Shown: positions 34,535-45,485 of the stretch, piece after piece
How the letters are laid out: every line of letters begins with the position of its first letter
How positions within the stretch are numbered: the first letter of the stretch is position 1
NCBI RefSeq assembly: GCF_964656455.1
Contig: NC_135714.1
Coordinates: forward strand, 120,471,631 to 120,535,630
DNA length: 64,000 nt
From: Halichoerus grypus
Taxonomy: Eukaryota > Chordata > Mammalia > Carnivora > Phocidae
Direction of reading: 5' to 3'
Program-made: the position numbers and the translations under genes
Notes under the pieces: generated by a model
The model's input: only the letters and a program-made list of their open reading frames with translations
Told to the model about the DNA's origin: nothing
Database searches by the model: none

Positions 34535-34750
34535 GGGTCTGGACTCACATTGTCCTGTGTCCCAATCCAGCCTCCACTGGTTACTAGTAATGTTACTAAA
34601 TGGTCCTATGCCTCAGTGTCCTCATCCTTAAAGTGGGGGAAAAAACAAGCAACTACACTGCACAGGACTGTGGTGAAGATTAAATACAATGCTGTAGACA
34701 ACTTATTTAGCACGGTGTCTGGGGTAGAGTAACATACTGAATAAACGCTG
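34535..34750 (+). mobile_element. MIR, sense
   Basis: TGCCTCAGTGTCCTCATCCTTAAAGTGGGG (core CCTCAGTGTCCTCATC), GGACTGTGGTGAAGATTAAA and ACATACTGAATAAACGCT give a nearly complete MIR with its 3' end. Confidence 0.88.
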
Positions 34751-35548
34751 ACCAGTAGGTTTTCCCAGCTGCTACAGTCACCTGCACAGCTAGACTGTGA
34801 GAGCGTCTGGAAGGCAGCCATTGTGTCTTTATGGACTTTGAGAGTGTAAATGACTGAATGAAGGGCGGGCTGGCTGGCGGATGTGTTAACTGGCAGGAGC
34901 CCAGGGAGGTTTTAGACAACAAAAGGATGTCATTAAACATCTGGAGACTATGATCTAGCTCCCCGCAGAACCCAGTGAGTCTGATCACATAGGTCTCTTT
35001 ACAAAGCTCTGAGAGCAACAAGAGATACTCCATTCCAACCCTGCATCACGTGGTTGGTTCTTCCGTTCTAAACCCACATCATCTTCCTTTCACTGGAGAG
35101 CCTGTTCTGCGGCCCCTGTCCCTTCTTGGTGGTCCCCTGGCTCCCTGGAATCTTCTTGGCCACGAACAACACAGCTGGGGCGCATACATTTAGCCAGATC
35201 TTTAATTCCTTAGCCTCCTCACCGATCTCCTCTGATCCTTTGATCCTTTCTAGATACAAATTTCAATGATTGGGGTTTTGCATCATTTCCACAAAGTCTA
35301 AATTTAAAAAAATATTGTGGACTGGTCAAGCATCAAATGGAAATTTCTCTTGCTGATTTGTTTTCAACAATTGAGTCATATAGTTTTTTAATCTAACAAA
35401 ACATGTGCTTTCACCAGAAGTTTAATGGTTTTACCCCAAGGCCCAATTTTCCTGCATTTCTCTAGAACTCATTCCGGTTGCAATTTTGTTTTTTGCAATA
35501 CCTTTTTTCTAACATTATGAAAGTGTTTATTGAATGCCATCTATTATT
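34751..35548. other. Unassigned non-coding DNA
   Basis: About 800 bases. A 108-codon minus-strand open frame at 34707-35033 overlaps the MIR and has no recognised domain. Confidence 0.45.
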
Positions 35549-35563
35549 AAGAATTCTCATTGA

Positions 35564-35707
35564 GGGGTGCCTGGATGGTTCAGTCGGTTAAGAATGTGAC
35601 TCCTGATCTCAACTCAGGTCTTGATCTCAGCGTCGTGAGTGCAAGCCCCATACTGGGCTCCACATTGGGCATGGAGCCTACTTAAAAATAAAAAATAAAA
35701 AAATAAA
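35564..35707 (+). mobile_element. Carnivore SINE, sense, short old type
   Basis: Head GGGGTGCCTGGATGGTTCAG. The pyrimidine-rich body is missing, and GCATGGAGCCTACTTAAAAA leads directly into an (A)nT tail. Target duplication AAGAATTCTCATTGA (35549-35563) and AAGAATTCTGGTTGA (35708-35722). Confidence 0.93.
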
Positions 35708-36089
35708 AAGAATTCTGGTTGAAATTTTAGCTTCAGCTATATATGCAAAGTGAGATAGAAAGTTAAGATAATTTACCCAAAAATCTAACTGCAGACTTTG
35801 GCTATGCTGGGGAAGTTCACAATTAAAAAAATCTTTTATTTGTGCACTCATACCTCAGAATAAAATAGACAACTTTAGCAGTCTTTAGTGCTCATGTGTC
35901 TGGTTTCTAATATTCTCAGTCAATCTTTTAGTTTTCAGAGAATTATCTGGTTAAAATTAGAATTCACAACAAAATGTGATTTTTACTTAATATTATAAAA
36001 CTGAATATTTAGTTTGCTATGCAAAGAGGCAGGTCTGTCTTCCAAATGAGTTACGTGATTGTTTGTAAGATAAAAAAAGAAATAATCTG

Positions 36090-36300
36090 GGGCACCAGGG
36101 TGGCTCAGTGGGTTAAGTGTCTGGCTTCGGCTCAGGTCATGATCCAGAATCCTGGGACTGAGTCCAGCACCGGGCTCCCTGCTCAGCGAGGAGCCTACTT
36201 CTCCCTCTCCTTCTGCGGCTCCCCCTGCTTGTGTGCTCTCACTCTCGATCTGTCAAATAAATAAATAAAATCTGTTGGAGTTAAAAGAAAAAAAAAAAAA
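36090..36300 (+). mobile_element. Carnivore SINE, sense
   Basis: Head GGGCACCAGGGTGGCTCAGT and CTGCTCAGCGAGGAGCC. Tail AATAAATAAATAAAATCTG then an A-run. GAAATAATCTGG before and GGAATCTGG after form a weak target duplication. Confidence 0.92.
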
Positions 36301-37260
36301 GGAATCTGGACTTAATAAAAAAATATTTTATTGAAGCTTTCATACGCTTCACATATTACTTCTAAATAGCTCACACTGCAATGTTTCACTGCAAAAAACA
36401 TTCATCTTCATGACTGAGAAGGCTGGCTATAAAACACTACTAAATAAAATCTATTTTATCTTAGGAGATTCTGTGCAATAAGGATTACTATAGATAACTG
36501 TCAAATATGTAATAAATAGCAATCAAATATGAAATTAAACACAAATTCAAGAGTAATATAAACAGGAGGGGTATGGTGGTTTTGGTCCTACATTGTATCA
36601 TCTACCAATGTAAATTACATCAAGATATGAGAAATCCAAAGGGGGAAAAAAAAAATGATGCTTCACATCCCCTCTCCTGTGCTGCTACAGCTTGGATGTA
36701 CATTCACATAAGATCCCATGAGATATTGGACTAAATTTCCATCTTTTATGACTGCAGGGAGTTTTCATTATTTTTTCCATAACATTTCAGAAAATAAATT
36801 TTGAGCTACTCAGGTATTTGTTCACACCCTGGGGATAAATAAAGTATATTCTTAATGAAAAGGATGCTTGGAAAAAGGAAATTAACACTAAATGTTACCA
36901 AATATTTATATGATAGCAACAGAAATAATTCTTGAAAATCATCAGACTAGTGCTACACACTATTTAAGCCCCGTATGACCCACAATAAACAAAATGTAGT
37001 ATGGCTTTTCTAAAAGATGAACTGAACACGGCACACATTAGTGAGAAAATGCCACTGAACTCAATGTCAAAGAAATAGGACTTAGAGAAAAATCAGTCAC
37101 AGCATATCAAAGAAAAATGTCAATAAATTACCATCACTTCAAAGGAACCCTGGCAAATTTAGGCTCATTCTGCCTAAAGAGCACAGTGGCAACTACACAT
37201 GAAAAAATTTAAGAAATAATATTTATAAAAGAAATAACACAAAATATTTTATCATACTTG
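36301..37260. other. Unassigned, repeat-poor DNA
   Basis: About 960 AT-rich bases with no recognised interspersed repeat and no convincing open frame. Confidence 0.45.
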
Positions 37261-37411
37261 TCATTAGCAAATTTACTTGTTATAGCATATTCCACCTACT
37301 CACAAAAGGATCTGAATTAAGCAGGCTCTACCTCAATTGGTATAAACTAAATTTTAAAAGTAAAGGAAATGCCTCCCCAAAGTATATAGATTTTAAAATC
37401 TAATGAAGTAT
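37261..37411 (+). repeat. Diverged direct duplicate, copy 1
   Basis: Shares its order of motifs with 38059-38198: TCATTAGCAAATT, then CCACCTACTC, CTACCTCAATTGGTATAAAC, GGAAATGCCTCCCCAAAG and TAATGAAGTAT. By eye about three quarters of the positions match, with an insertion of about 11 bases in this copy. Not a family I recognise. Confidence 0.75.
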
Positions 37412-37730
37412 TTAAGCAAAAGGAATCAACCAAGATAATTAAGAGTTGCATAATTGTTATAAATACATTTCTCAAACAACTTGTAGCTATCTTTTGATTT
37501 CTTAAGATTTGAAGATTTGGAAGACTTATTTTTATACTAGAGTAGAAAAACAAGCTTTTAAAAAATTTTTTTAAAAGAAAATGAAATACATTATGTCCAA
37601 TGTAAAGTAAGACATGAAAGTAAGGAAAAACTATAGTAAAATCTATTTCTTAAATGCATAAAATGAGGAGTTTTCCTTTTGGGTTTTTATGTAAAATTGC
37701 TATTAAGTGTCTTTGTATCATAAAAGAAAT

Positions 37731-37748
37731 ACACACGTGCATGCGCAT

Positions 37749-37780
<32 letters not shown>
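37731..37780. repeat. (CA)n with ATGC palindromes
   Basis: ACACACGTGCATGCGCATGC followed by about 15 CA units. It is fully alternating purine-pyrimidine. Confidence 0.97.
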
Positions 37781-37783
<3 letters not shown>

Positions 37784-38058
37784 CAGCAAGTCCGGAAGGT
37801 ATACATATGTATAAAGCACCTGGACTGAGAAATCATTCATAACAATAGGCTTAGAAGCCTCACCTCTGGACATGGCATCCAGCCAACTGACCTTCATCCT
37901 ATCCATTCTTTAGATAGTGATTCTACTATATAGGCAATTTTGTATTCTGCATTTTTCCCCCCAGATAACATATTTGTTGACTTATTTTAATGACTGCAAA
38001 GATAATTTTAATGATTCATATTCATAAATTTATGCATACAAATATTTCATTAAATGAA

Positions 38059-38198
38059 TCATTAGCAAATTAATTTATTTCTAGCCTGTCCTACCTACTC
38101 TATGTAGATGCTACCTACCTCAAATGATATAAACCAAATTTCAAAGCTGAAGAAATTGCCTGCTCAAAGGACATGGACTTTGAATTCTACTGAAGCAT
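38059..38198 (+). repeat. Diverged direct duplicate, copy 2
   Basis: Second member of the pair with 37261-37411: TCATTAGCAAATT, CTACCTACTC, CTACCTCAAATGATATAAAC, GAAATTGCCTGCTCAAAG and CTGAAGCAT in the same order and orientation, about 0.8 kb downstream. Confidence 0.75.
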
Positions 38199-38349
38199 GA
38201 AAGGCTTACTTAATCATCTTCCTCTCTGTCCTTCAGCTGTATAGGTTGTGTTCAAGTTTTTATTTTTTAATAAATGCAAATACCTTTGTGTGTAAAGCGA
38301 AGTTATTTTCTTATTATAGGGTCTTAAAAGTTAAATTAGGACAGTTTGA

Positions 38350-38552
38350 TTTTTTTTTTTTTTTTAAGATTTTATTTATTTGACAGAGAGAGAGAGACAG
38401 TGAGAGAGGGAACACAAGCAGGGGGAGTGGGAGAGGGAGAAGCAGGCTTCCCGGCGAGCAGGGAGCCCGATGAGGGGCTCCATCCCAGGACCCTGGGATC
38501 ATGACCTGAGCCCAAGGCAGATGCCCAACTGACTGAGCCACCCAGGGGCCCC
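38350..38552 (-). mobile_element. Carnivore SINE, antisense
   Basis: Target duplication GACAGTTTGATTTTT and GACAGTTTAATTTTT (from 38340 and 38553). Common subfamily, with (GA)n at 38384-38396. Confidence 0.94.
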
Positions 38553-38567
38553 GACAGTTTAATTTTT

Positions 38568-39174
38568 AAAGTTCTTATTAAAAATAAGCAAATTGCTTTT
38601 CTGAAAGATCGTGCTACCTTACATTTCCAGCAGCCATAGGTAAAAGTGCTGGTTTGAGGCTGAAACGGTTTTTACTATTTATTTGTTTTTAGGCTGACAT
38701 TGTTTTTAGTTCTTCAAGAGGAACCTGATAAAACTGGTCTGTGAGTAAAAACAAACTAATTACTTAGAACACACTATGTATAGGCTATCATGCTAGATTC
38801 TAAAGATACAAAAATAAATACAGCATTCTTCCCTTTGTAGATTTTACACTCATAATTTAGAATGTGTGCGCCTATATGTATATGTGTCCCTGTGTGCATG
38901 TGTATCTGTTTGTGATGGTTGGGGGGGTTTGTTATTCCAAAAACTGAGTAACCAACAGTCATACACCCTTTATTTTAGTTCAAGGTTTTGGTCTTAGCCT
39001 TTCCTGTTCTTTGAACTATAAGAACAAAATGTCCCAAGCAGCTCACTGGTGGCTCCATAAACTGATTTAATCTAAGTTAAAAAACAGACTCCCCTGATTG
39101 AACCAATCAAGTTCAACATTTCTTTTCATTCTTTTTACTTTTTAAGTTCTACTTAATAACCATAAAGCATATTG
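38568..39174. other. Unassigned DNA with TG-rich patch
   Basis: A degenerate TG/TATG-rich stretch lies at about 38862-38912 followed by a G7 run near 38921. The rest is unassigned. Confidence 0.5.
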
Positions 39175-39350
39175 AACATGCTGTACATCAGATGCTAAAT
39201 ACTCAGCATATCTTAACTAATATGGTGCTGGCAACAACCCTATGAGTTAAGAAATATTAATTCCCTCATTCAACATCTGAGAAACCAAGGGCACACAGCT
39301 AGTAAGTGGCAGAAGTGGGATCTGAACCTTTGTGAACTAGGTTAAAAAGA
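39175..39350 (-). mobile_element. MIR, antisense
   Basis: GCAACAACCCTATGAGTTAA, CAACATCTGAGAAACCAAGG, CACACAGCTAGTAAGTGGCA and GTGGGATCTGAACC are the antisense MIR core in order. A well-preserved copy. Confidence 0.9.
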
Positions 39351-39845
39351 TATCCACTACTCCACTTACTATATGTATAGGTGTTTGAAAATCTTATTAT
39401 TGGCTATGTAGTTTGTATTTTGGCCTATAGGTTGTGAATACTAGGAGGTCAAAAGTTAGTACTAGAATGTGTGTACATGGCTTCCCTCCATTAAAAAAAA
39501 AACTAGTTACATTTCCAATATAATCATATTTAAAAAACTAATAAAAGGCAAACTATGGCTTTATAAAATGCAAGTTTAATAGCCTGGCAATTCTTAAATT
39601 ATTCTATGTATACTACAAGGCTCAACATCTCCAGATCAACTTGTTTCTCTCGTTTCAGCAATAAATCTGTGCATCCTGGGTTACTGCTAGCTAAGGTGTG
39701 GGGTAGCCACAGACTTGGGCTCTGTAATGTCAGACGCAGAGGCAGGAAGGAAAGTGACAGAAATAAACATAAAGGAATTCCTTGAGACTGACATCTGAAT
39801 GTTTCTGACTCTTCTCAAAATAGGAAAAAACTATTCAAAAATATT
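39351..39845. other. Unassigned non-coding DNA
   Basis: About 500 bases, nothing recognised. Confidence 0.45.
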
Positions 39846-40250
39846 TGAAACAGTAAGTCAATCAGAGAAAGACAATTATCACATGGTCTCACTCATATGT
39901 GGAATTTAAGAAACAAAATAGAGAAGCATAGGGGAAGGGAGGGAAAAATAAAAGAAGATGAAATCAGAGGGGGAGACAAACCATAAGAGACTTTTTAAAA
40001 AAAATTTTATTGTTATGTTAATCACCATACATTACATCATTAGTTTTAAGAGACTAAGTCTTAATCATAGGAAACAAACTGAAGGTTGCTGGAGGGGAGG
40101 GGTGGGGGGATGGGGTGACTGGGTGATGGACATTAAGGAGGGCACATGATGTGATGAGCACTGGGTGTTATATACAACTAATGAATCACCAAATTCTACC
40201 CCTGAAACTAATAATTCGCTATACGTTAGTTGAATTTAAATTTTTAAAAA
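39846..40250 (+). mobile_element. L1: Carnivore L1 3' end with nested L1 insertion
   Basis: Carnivore L1 3'UTR: TCACATGGTCTCACTCATAT, GGTTGCTGGAGGGGAGGGGT, GATGGACATTAAGGAGGGCA, TGATGTGATGAGCACTGGGT, then ACCCCTGAAACTAATAATTC and an A-rich end near 40250. It corresponds to the antisense fragment at 491-762. A second, 54-bp antisense L1 piece interrupts it at 39993-40046. Confidence 0.92.
39993..40046 (-). mobile_element. L1: Minute nested L1 3' end (54 bp), antisense
   Basis: Begins with the T/A-rich tail, then ATGTTAATCACCATACATTA and CATCATTAGTTT, the antisense terminus of a carnivore L1. It is bounded by a perfect 9-bp target duplication TAAGAGACT (39984-39992 and 40047-40055), so it is an extreme 5'-truncated insertion into the L1 above. 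Confidence 0.88.
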
Positions 40251-40289
40251 AGGTTGCTAAGAGAGGAAATCTTAATTCTCAACACACAC

Positions 40290-40622
40290 AAAAAATTCGT
40301 TGACTACGTATGGTGACAGATGGTAACTAGACTTACTGTGGTGACTATTTTGCAATATATAAAAAGATCAAATTGTTATGTTGTATACCTGAAATTAACA
40401 TAATATGTCAATTACAGGGGCGCCTGGGTGGCTCAGTCGTTAAGTGTCTGCTTTCGGCTCAGGTCATGATCCCAGGGTCCTGGATTTGAGCCCCATATCA
40501 GGCTCCCTGCTCAGTGGGGAGCCTGCTTCTCCCTCTCCGTTGGCTGCTCCCCCTGCTTGTGTTCCCTCTCTGTCAAATATAATATATATATATATGTCAA
40601 TTATACCTCAATTAAAAAAAGG
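40290..40622 (+). mobile_element. L1: L1 3' end split by a SINE
   Basis: GGTGACAGATGGTAACTAGA, GACTATTTTGCAATATATAA and TGTATACCTGAAATTAACAT lead to ATATGTCAATTA. After the SINE the end resumes with TTATACCTCAATTAAAAAAA. It lies directly after another L1 3' end in the same orientation. Confidence 0.8.
40416..40591 (+). mobile_element. Carnivore SINE, sense, inside L1 3' end
   Basis: Perfect 12-bp target duplication ATATGTCAATTA (40403-40414 and 40592-40603). Unusually the tail is CTGTCAAATATAATATATAT, an (AT)n run with no A-tract. Confidence 0.94.
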
Positions 40623-43075
40623 AAGAAAAAAATACTTGAAACAGAAACAGTTCCTAGAATTACCCACAGAAAACCCTCATTTGTAATATATTTCCACTTT
40701 CCTATACCAGTTTCTAACTGCTTAATAACAAGAGAGGCCTCCTAACAAAAGGCAAATATTAAAAGGCAATGAATTAGGCAGAATGCTTTAAGAAGAAAGT
40801 CATTATAATTCATTCTTTGAAGATAAACTGGACTCAGCAGTTTAATAATAACATTTCTACTTATGAGGTCAAACATTGGAAAAACTGGCCTTGACATCCT
40901 CCAGACGACTAGGGTAGGAGATCAATGGTCACCTCTCTTTGTCTATTAAACTCCCAACTCCTTCGACTTGTAACCCTCCATCCAGCCACACAAAGCCATC
41001 CATCTTGATTATGATCCCCCAAGTAAAGACAATGTACAACTAGCACATCCATCTTTACCTTGATGTTGAAATCGGCTGGAATCCTCTATCTTTCTACAGT
41101 CACCTCTGAAAAGGCTTTTCCCCCTGAAGCTGTTCTTGCTAAAATAACACTCTGCAGGCATTCTCTAGGCACGGGTAGCTTCCTCAACCCAGTCTTCTCG
41201 TTGGGATTATCTTCTAAACCCTTTTCAGTGTTATTTGATTCATCTGATCCAAGTGTGTTCAATTTGGAAAGCGATCAATCAGCATGAACTTCCTCCTCCT
41301 GCTGTTAAATTATTCCTCCTTATGACCCTTCTCTGGATGCAGGAACAGTAGAACAAGGTGCAACTGTTAAAAGCTATCATTTGTTCAGTATATATGTAAA
41401 AAAAATGTTGTTCCTCAGTAATTTTAGCACTGTACAAATTACACCTTAAATTTCAGAAGAGTATAGCTCTGTAATGTGTGAGGTCAGTTTATTCTTTGCA
41501 AAAATATTAATGTTTCCTTTCCATAGAGAAGCTCTCAAAAGTGATTACTGCACTGTCAACAAATGAGCAAACAGCAATTCAGATACTGAAGCCTAATCCA
41601 AAAACAGGATACCAATGCCTCGTTTATGTAACTTTTTTTAGTGTACACTTCCCAAATACTTTATAGACACAAATAAAACATGTCTTAATACTAAAGCAGT
41701 TTACCGTATCAAGAATTCACAATAAACAAATCCACAATAAACAAAACTTATACTTCAAGTGTTCATGTTCTACATTTTTCTAAGCAGTTACAGCACCTTA
41801 GTAAGCATCCTGCTGTGACAATTTATGAAACTAAAAGATCTTTGTAATATTAGATCTGCCTGATATATTTTTACAATTTTTTTTGCAAAGATTCCCCCCA
41901 AAACACTAAAGACATACGAGCCACAAAACAGAAATAATGTAAAATACTTGGTTGACCACTAACGTAAATTAGTATCAAGGCTGAACTATTATCACTGAGT
42001 ACTACAATGTACAACATATATTTTTAAATAACTTCAGATTAATTATTTACAAGTAGATCAAGGCATGCCTAATTCAGTTATGTGGAATTGCTTTAATAAC
42101 AGGTAAATAACCTGTTAGAATATTATTTGCTTCTTATTTGTAAAAGAATGAATACAGACTGATCGAGGTTGTCTAAAAAATTTACTCTTTTGCAAAAGTG
42201 TGAAATCATCCTTAAACTATTAGCATTCTAAGTCAAATTTTTTTCAGAGAGAAAACAGGTCAGCCCCATCAGAAATACCAAAAATAAATGAGCTTTATTG
42301 TAGCTCCAGTAAATTCCAAATAGATCGGCTGTATTGTAACCTGGCAACTCACTGCAAGAGCTCTTATTTCTTGGATTCATCAAGAATTCATCAAGAAAAG
42401 TCTGTGGCTGGGTATGTCCATATGGTAGAAACAGTCTGACTACCATGTAAGAATCAGAAGTTCTAGACTAAGCATTAGTGCCTGTCTTGACATGATCAAA
42501 ACCAGACACAGGCTACTTTGATTAAATTCAGGGCATATTATCTCCCTAATAGTGAGGAAAAAAATTCCTTGGTCTTACTGACCTAGATTGATTTTCTTGA
42601 TCAGTCAATATCACCGTGTAATTATTTGGTTATTTTCCAAACAACTTGACTTACTAAAAGGTGATCTTTTAGAGCTTTCAGCTTTGATTTCCATTTGTAT
42701 GTTCAGAGAGGATAATTTCTCAAAGGATTTTTACGCTAAGATGGAAAAGTCTCAAAAAACCCAGAGAAAAAGCCAATAAGAGTTTTTCAATCACCCAAGG
42801 ATACAGGTAAAAATCAAGGATCTCTATGGAAAAATTCACATACGAAATATATGTTTCTATCTCTAGGGTAGAGTCAAGATTCTTCTTAGTGAACTAAACT
42901 GGCTCTGTCACTCAAATTATATGGCAAGTTTTAGCACTGAGATCGAGCAAACAAAAACAAATGTCTCCCAGGTTATTACTGATACATTTTGTCTTTTAAA
43001 AAATTTAAAAAGTGGGTAGCATTTTCAATGTAATTCTAAAAAGCTGGAGACCTCACATACTTTTACATTATAGAC
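40623..43075. other. Long repeat-poor stretch
   Basis: About 2.45 kb in which I recognise no SINE, L1, MIR, LTR or DNA element, against an average SINE spacing of about 1.8 kb. Open frames do not exceed 75 codons. No gene is supported, but the absence of insertions makes this the best place to look for conserved non-coding sequence. Confidence 0.5.
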
Positions 43076-43165
43076 AAGAAAAAAAAGGAAAAATAAAAAG
43101 GAAGAAAATAAAGGAAGGCAATGAGAGAGGAAGTAAGGGAGGGAGGTTAGGAAGGAAATTTACTG
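43076..43165. repeat. Purine-rich low-complexity tract
   Basis: About 90 bases almost purely A and G on the plus strand (AAAAAAAGGAAAAATAAAAA to GGGAGGGAGGTTAGGAAGG). It accounts for the lysine/glutamate/glycine-rich 60-codon open frame here. Confidence 0.9.
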
Positions 43166-43209
43166 CTAGAAAAAGCAGGGTATTTTTGGCCTAGAGTTGA
43201 ATTAATTTA

Positions 43210-43392
43210 CTAATTAAATTTTTTAAAGATTTTTTTGAGACAGTGACAGAGAGAGTGCGAGTGCAGGGGGCAAAGGGAGAGGTTAAGAAGAAGACTCCCT
43301 GCTAAGCAAAAAGCCCGATGTGGGGCTCGATCCCAGGACCCTGGGGATCAGGACCTGAGCTGAAGGCAGACGCCTAACCGACTGAGTGTCCC
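43210..43392 (-). mobile_element. Carnivore SINE, antisense, eroded head
   Basis: Target duplication TTGAATTAATTTA (43197-43209) and TTGGATTAATTTA (43393-43405). The head is shortened: GACTGAGTGTCCC replaces GAGCCACCCAGGCGCCCC. Confidence 0.92.
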
Positions 43393-43405
43393 TTGGATTA
43401 ATTTA

Positions 43406-43805
43406 AAATAAGGGACACATCTCAATTGGCATTTCTGAGTGCAGTAACATTCTCCTACAAAAAGACAGCATCTTATGGTTCTTGAAAAGACACGTGTTAA
43501 GAGATAGGGGTATTTTCATGGGTAACCATGAACCACCTACACATTTTTAGGAAATAGAGGTTTCAATCAAATTGAAAGCGATCATGGTGGGAGCTCTTGT
43601 TCTTTCTGAATAAAGGCCATTCACCACTACTAATATCTGACAACGCTGCAGTTGTCAACACCGCACGGTCCCAAAAATGGAAAGGTATCGTGTCAGAGCT
43701 GCCACTGTTGAGTCTTGGCAACACTTACATTTTTTCTTCCAGGAGGAAAAAAAAAGAAATCAAATAAAAATGAGAGATCTGCCACCATTTCCAGCCACAT
43801 CTAGG
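43406..43805. other. Unassigned non-coding DNA
   Basis: About 400 bases, nothing recognised. Confidence 0.45.
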
Positions 43806-43905
43806 GCACTGCTCTTCAAACTTCGATGTGCGTTCGAACTGCCTCGGCATCTGGTTAAAATCCAGTTTCTGATTCTGTAGGTTGGGGGCCTGAGATCATG
43901 CATGA
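43806..43905 (+). mobile_element. MER5-type hAT DNA transposon fragment
   Basis: GGGCACTGCTCTTCAAACTT, ATCTGGTTAAAATCCAG, TTTCTGATTCTGTAGGTTGG and GGGGCCTGAGATCATGCAT follow the MER5 consensus order ('ctgattcagtaggtctggg'). A non-autonomous remnant. Confidence 0.8.
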
Positions 43906-44287
43906 CCATGAAGCGGCAGCTGCAGCCGAACACACTAGAAGCAGAAGGACGCTGGGGCAGCAGCAGGAGACCTTCTCCAGCCGAGGCCTTGCAACAGGAA
44001 CTGCTGCAACAGGTAAAGTGTTTTCTATTTTGAAAGGGACCGAAAAATGGGCTTTACATAATGAAAGGATGACATTTTTTTTGCTACCCACTGACCACTT
44101 CTGATAAACTGAGTTTTAACGAACCTCGATTGTGGCTGAAGGTCTCTGCAGAGTCACTGCAGGTGGCCATACGTTAGTAGAGACAGACTAAGTGCACAAT
44201 GATGAAAACTCTCCTGTCTGTGTCTGTAGCACGCTGTGGTTGGGTTTTTCAGTGGGACAAAAAGCAAAGGAAGATTCACTATGTAGT
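43906..44287. other. Unassigned non-coding DNA
   Basis: A GCAGCAG-rich patch (43912-44010) encodes alanine/glutamine-rich frames on both strands. No gene is supported. Confidence 0.45.
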
Positions 44288-44302
44288 TAAAGTTTATCTT
44301 TG

Positions 44303-44414
44303 GAAGCACCCGGGTGGCTCAGTCAGTTAAGCGCCCGACTCTCGATCTCAGCTCAGGTCTTGATCTCAGGGTTGAGAGTGAGTTAATTAATTAAAATAAT
44401 TAACTGATAAAAAA
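44303..44414 (+). mobile_element. Carnivore SINE, sense, 3'-deleted
   Basis: Perfect 15-bp target duplication TAAAGTTTATCTTTG (44288-44302 and 44415-44429). The SINE reads GGAAGCACCCGGGTGGCTCA to TTGATCTCAGGGTTGAGAGT and then a TTAATTAATTAAAATAATTA tail; most of its body is missing. Confidence 0.93.
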
Positions 44415-44429
44415 TAAAGTTTATCTTTG

Positions 44430-45485
44430 CTAAGTTGCCTTCATCAAGCATTCTATCTAGTATCAAGTGACAGGACCTCTGTATCTCAAGCAGCGTATAA
44501 AAAAGGCAACCACAAATGTAATTACATTTTAGAACAGCTTTCGTAGAAACATTTGAAAACTAAATTATAAAACAGATATGAAAAGTGCACATTTAATTTT
44601 ACCATCCCTGTCCAAAGCTGTTACCAGTTCCCAGTCTCATTTTTACTCGATGCACCTCTATAACCTACGAGCAAAATGAGCACCACATCCTGGTCTGGCC
44701 CCCTTTTGCATTAGCTGAATCACCTCCAAGAATCACAGCCTGAGAACCAAGAGAGCTTCAATATTTAAAACCAATTATTTTGAATTCAAGCAAGGTGGAT
44801 GTCATCATCACAGAGGACTATCCCACACAGGGTCCATGACCTAGGATTCTTGGGAATCCGGGCACCGTGATGGTCATGGTACTGCTGTCTGCCCAGTGGT
44901 GATGTTCATCACAGCTACTGTGGCAGAGCTAAGCGGGGCATGGTACCAGGAGGAAGGAAGAGCCACAGCAACCAGGAAGCAGAGACGGCCTCGGAGAGTG
45001 AGAGAAAAGGCCCCTCCATGGCCACAGCCAGTCTTTGTCAGCTTCCTAGGTAGGGTCATGGAAAGCAGCAGTGACCACCCAGAGACAAGACCACCCAGGG
45101 GCAAGCCCGACATCTGATAGGGCAGCACCCCCTTTGCTGGCCTCCCTAACCTTTGCTTCCAATTGAACACAAAGGTCTCACATAGGCCTCATACTGGAGG
45201 TAAAATGTCAGGGGACCAACCCTTACCTGGTATCTGAGATTGCTGTGCCTCAGTTTCTTACTTTTTATAATAGCAATAATGCTTCCCCACCCCCAGTTCA
45301 TGGGAGATGCAGAATAAAATGAGATGTGAAGAGAAAAGACTTCAGTCCAAGTTATTCATTATTAATTGCTATTCACAATACTTCAACAGTTCTTAAAATT
45401 TATCACCTAGATTGCTACATGGATCTAAGTAGCCAACTAAAATATGGTGCTTGGCGAAAAAACCTGGGGAAAATGGCAGGCTGGT
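44430..45485. other. Unassigned DNA, GC-richer patch at 44860-45150
   Basis: Sequence at 44860-45150 is GC-rich for this window and open for 98 codons on the minus strand and 73 on the plus strand. I recognise no protein in either translation. Could be unique sequence, an old pseudogene or an unknown repeat. Confidence 0.35.

Noticed and set aside
36310..36400. Possible reverse-oriented 3'UTR end (TTTTATTGAAGC near 36325)
   Set aside because: A lone CAATAAAA complement next to a SINE A-tail; no coding or exon evidence.
44700..44765. Possible antisense MER5 end (GAATCACAGCCTGAGAACCA)
   Set aside because: Match too short to support.
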